From JAGLYZ01 sp049642725 (GTDB lineage: Bacteria > Patescibacteriota > Minisyncoccia > Minisyncoccales > JAGMDC01): a DNA stretch of 64,000 nucleotides. Shown here in pieces: positions 63,344-64,000 of the stretch. The stretch is taken from assembly GCA_049642725.1 (NCBI GenBank), contig JBARPC010000027.1, positions 1 to 64,000 of the forward strand. Direction: 5' to 3'. Under the pieces are notes generated by a model, which was not told the DNA's origin, did not search any database, and saw only the letters and a program-made list of their open reading frames with translations. The stretch's first letter is position 1, and each line of letters opens with the position of its first letter. Made by a program: the position numbers and the translations under genes.

Positions 63344-63827
63344 TTAAATCCATTTCTCCAAAGCTATTTCGGTAAAAAGCAAGATGATAAGGTATTTTTT
63401 CACCATACTTAACCATTTTATAAGGGGCTTCAGATTGGGCCAATCTTTCTAATGTGCCGGCATTTTCGAGGCGGTATTTTTCGACTATTTGTTGTATAAT
63501 TTCTGTCTCTTTTTCGTCAAATACTTTCATATTGGGTTCATCTTTGGGTAGAATTTTTTCGAGTTTATATGAGTTTGGTTTTTTTATTTCAATAATTTTA
63601 TTCTTTTTTAACTGATCCATAGCAGGGTAAAAGACTTTTGGGTTGGGCATTGGACCGAAGTCCATTTTAACGTAATCAATTCCAGTTACGGATTTTTTTC
63701 TAAGTTCGTAAAGCGTAAAATCAATAAAATACAAAAGCTTGGCAAGCTTCTTTTTACCAACGTCTGATCCTCCGTATTTTGCGATATATAAAACAGTATT
63801 CTTAAGTTTTTCTTTGTTATATCTCAT
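63336..63827 (-). CDS. Panacea-domain (DUF4065/SocA-like) antitoxin
   Basis: A 163-residue protein: LKNTVLYIAKYGGSDVGKKKLAKLLYFIDFTLYELRKKSVTGIDYVKMDFGPMPN (shown by KKKLAKLLYFIDFTLY and DYVKMDFGPMPN) is the core of the Panacea domain, and the C-terminal part ends SEAPYKMVKYGEKIPYHLAFYRNSFG. Panacea proteins are antitoxins to many unrelated toxins, and SocA acts as a ClpXP adaptor. An inverted repeat sits just before its start, suggesting autoregulation. Confidence 0.85.
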   Translation of the reverse strand: MRYNKEKLKNTVLYIAKYGGSDVGKKKLAKLLYFIDFTLYELRKKSVTGIDYVKMDFGPMPNPKVFYPAMDQLKKNKIIEIKKPNSYKLEKILPKDEPNMKVFDEKETEIIQQIVEKYRLENAGTLERLAQSEAPYKMVKYGEKIPYHLAFYRNSFGEMDLND

Positions 63828-63840
63828 ACTTATTTTATTG

Positions 63841-63856
63841 TACTATATGTTTAGTA
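63841..63856 (-). promoter_or_regulatory. Operator-like inverted repeat of the Panacea pair
   Basis: TACTA-TATGTT-TAGTA lies 13 nt before the start codon. TTGACA (minus strand) about 30 bp upstream gives a possible -35, but the spacing to the nearest -10-like hexamers is not ideal. Confidence 0.5.
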
Positions 63857-63942
63857 TAACATCAAATTTTGTTGTCAAGTAGTGGATAATTTTTAGATAG
63901 TAGAATATCGGTAAATTTAATTATTTTTCTATGTTTTTTCTA

Positions 63943-63971
63943 TTGATAAAAAGCAAAAATAGTGCTAAAAT
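63943..63971 (+). promoter_or_regulatory. Promoter reading off the right edge
   Basis: TTGATA (63943-63948) and TAAAAT (63966-63971) with a 17-bp spacer. It should drive a gene beyond the window; no start codon is seen in the last 29 nt. Confidence 0.6.
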
Positions 63972-64000
63972 TGTACGAAAGAAATAGTAAAGAAAGTTCG

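Noticed and set aside
1..64000. CRISPR array
   Set aside because: No regularly spaced repeats of 20-40 bp were found; the repeats present are 7-bp tandem arrays and isolated palindromes.
1..64000. General reassignment of TAG to Trp
   Set aside because: TAG ends several intact genes (for example at 7195, 8737, 16351 and 25660), and no CUA tRNA is seen in the window.

Overview
The window looks like a chromosomal piece of a Patescibacteria (CPR) genome, most likely Parcubacteria. The grounds are an AT-rich sequence (about one third G+C by eye), compact lysine-rich core proteins, three VirB2/TrbC-like pilins with one fused to a cysteine-rich ectodomain, single-pass surface proteins with beta-propellers, a YkuD-DacA fusion, and several promoters whose -10 box ends only 6-11 nt before the ATG. 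No rRNA, CRISPR array, phage or insertion sequence is visible. The assignment is inferred from gene content; no marker tree could be run.

Layout. 1-631 holds a toxin-antitoxin pair whose RelE-like toxin is broken by an in-frame TAG. 758-6526 is ligA-rodA-gyrA. 6680-9130 holds a methyltransferase and three VirB2-like genes. 9294-14109 has tRNA-Leu and tRNA-Glu on the plus strand and hsp20, prsW, tsaD and recG on the minus strand. 14326-16500 is a type II restriction-modification pair followed by an integron attC-like structure. 16696-20361 is a mannose-related operon (MPGP-type phosphatase, GH38 mannosidase, cupin isomerase). 20453-24967 on the minus strand has tRNA-Leu, rplS, an RluA-type synthase, tRNA-Val, tRNA-Ile, ftsH and rpsA. 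25058-36436 on the plus strand is a degenerate MBL-fold protein, a 57-residue membrane protein, rpoB, rpoC, ftsK, recA and a 31-residue hydrophobic peptide. 36486-42810 on the minus strand is rpsR-ssb-rpsF, RNase J, tRNA-Leu, a degenerate cupin-type PGI, a peptide-binding protein with an inserted peptidoglycan-binding domain, secG and a four-helix membrane protein. 42921-52799 is a surface-protein region with an AbrB/PIN pair, two tandem C39-like proteins (one with an in-frame TAG), a PIG-V-like glycosyltransferase, a double beta-propeller and the YkuD-DacA fusion. 52963-57822 has groES-groEL, a small unknown protein, lemA, htpX, a PH-domain protein and tRNA-Ser. 57994-62158 on the minus strand is an ArsR-controlled operon of thioredoxin-like, CcdA-like and ArsP-like proteins. 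62321-63827 has two different tRNA-Ser(UGA) genes around a GIY-YIG gene, then a Panacea-type toxin-antitoxin pair.

Most notable patterns: (1) short GC-rich palindromes carried in frame inside conserved genes (ligA, gyrA, hsp20, recG, rplS, rpoC, recA), with one identical 16-bp palindrome in the same frame in rpoC and recA; (2) 7-bp tandem repeats in tsaD (three arrays), ligA, rpoC and several intergenic regions; (3) two otherwise intact genes each interrupted by a TAG where a Trp is expected; (4) apparently leaderless promoters; (5) an attC-like site beside the restriction-modification pair; (6) a textbook ArsR operator on the thiol-redox operon.
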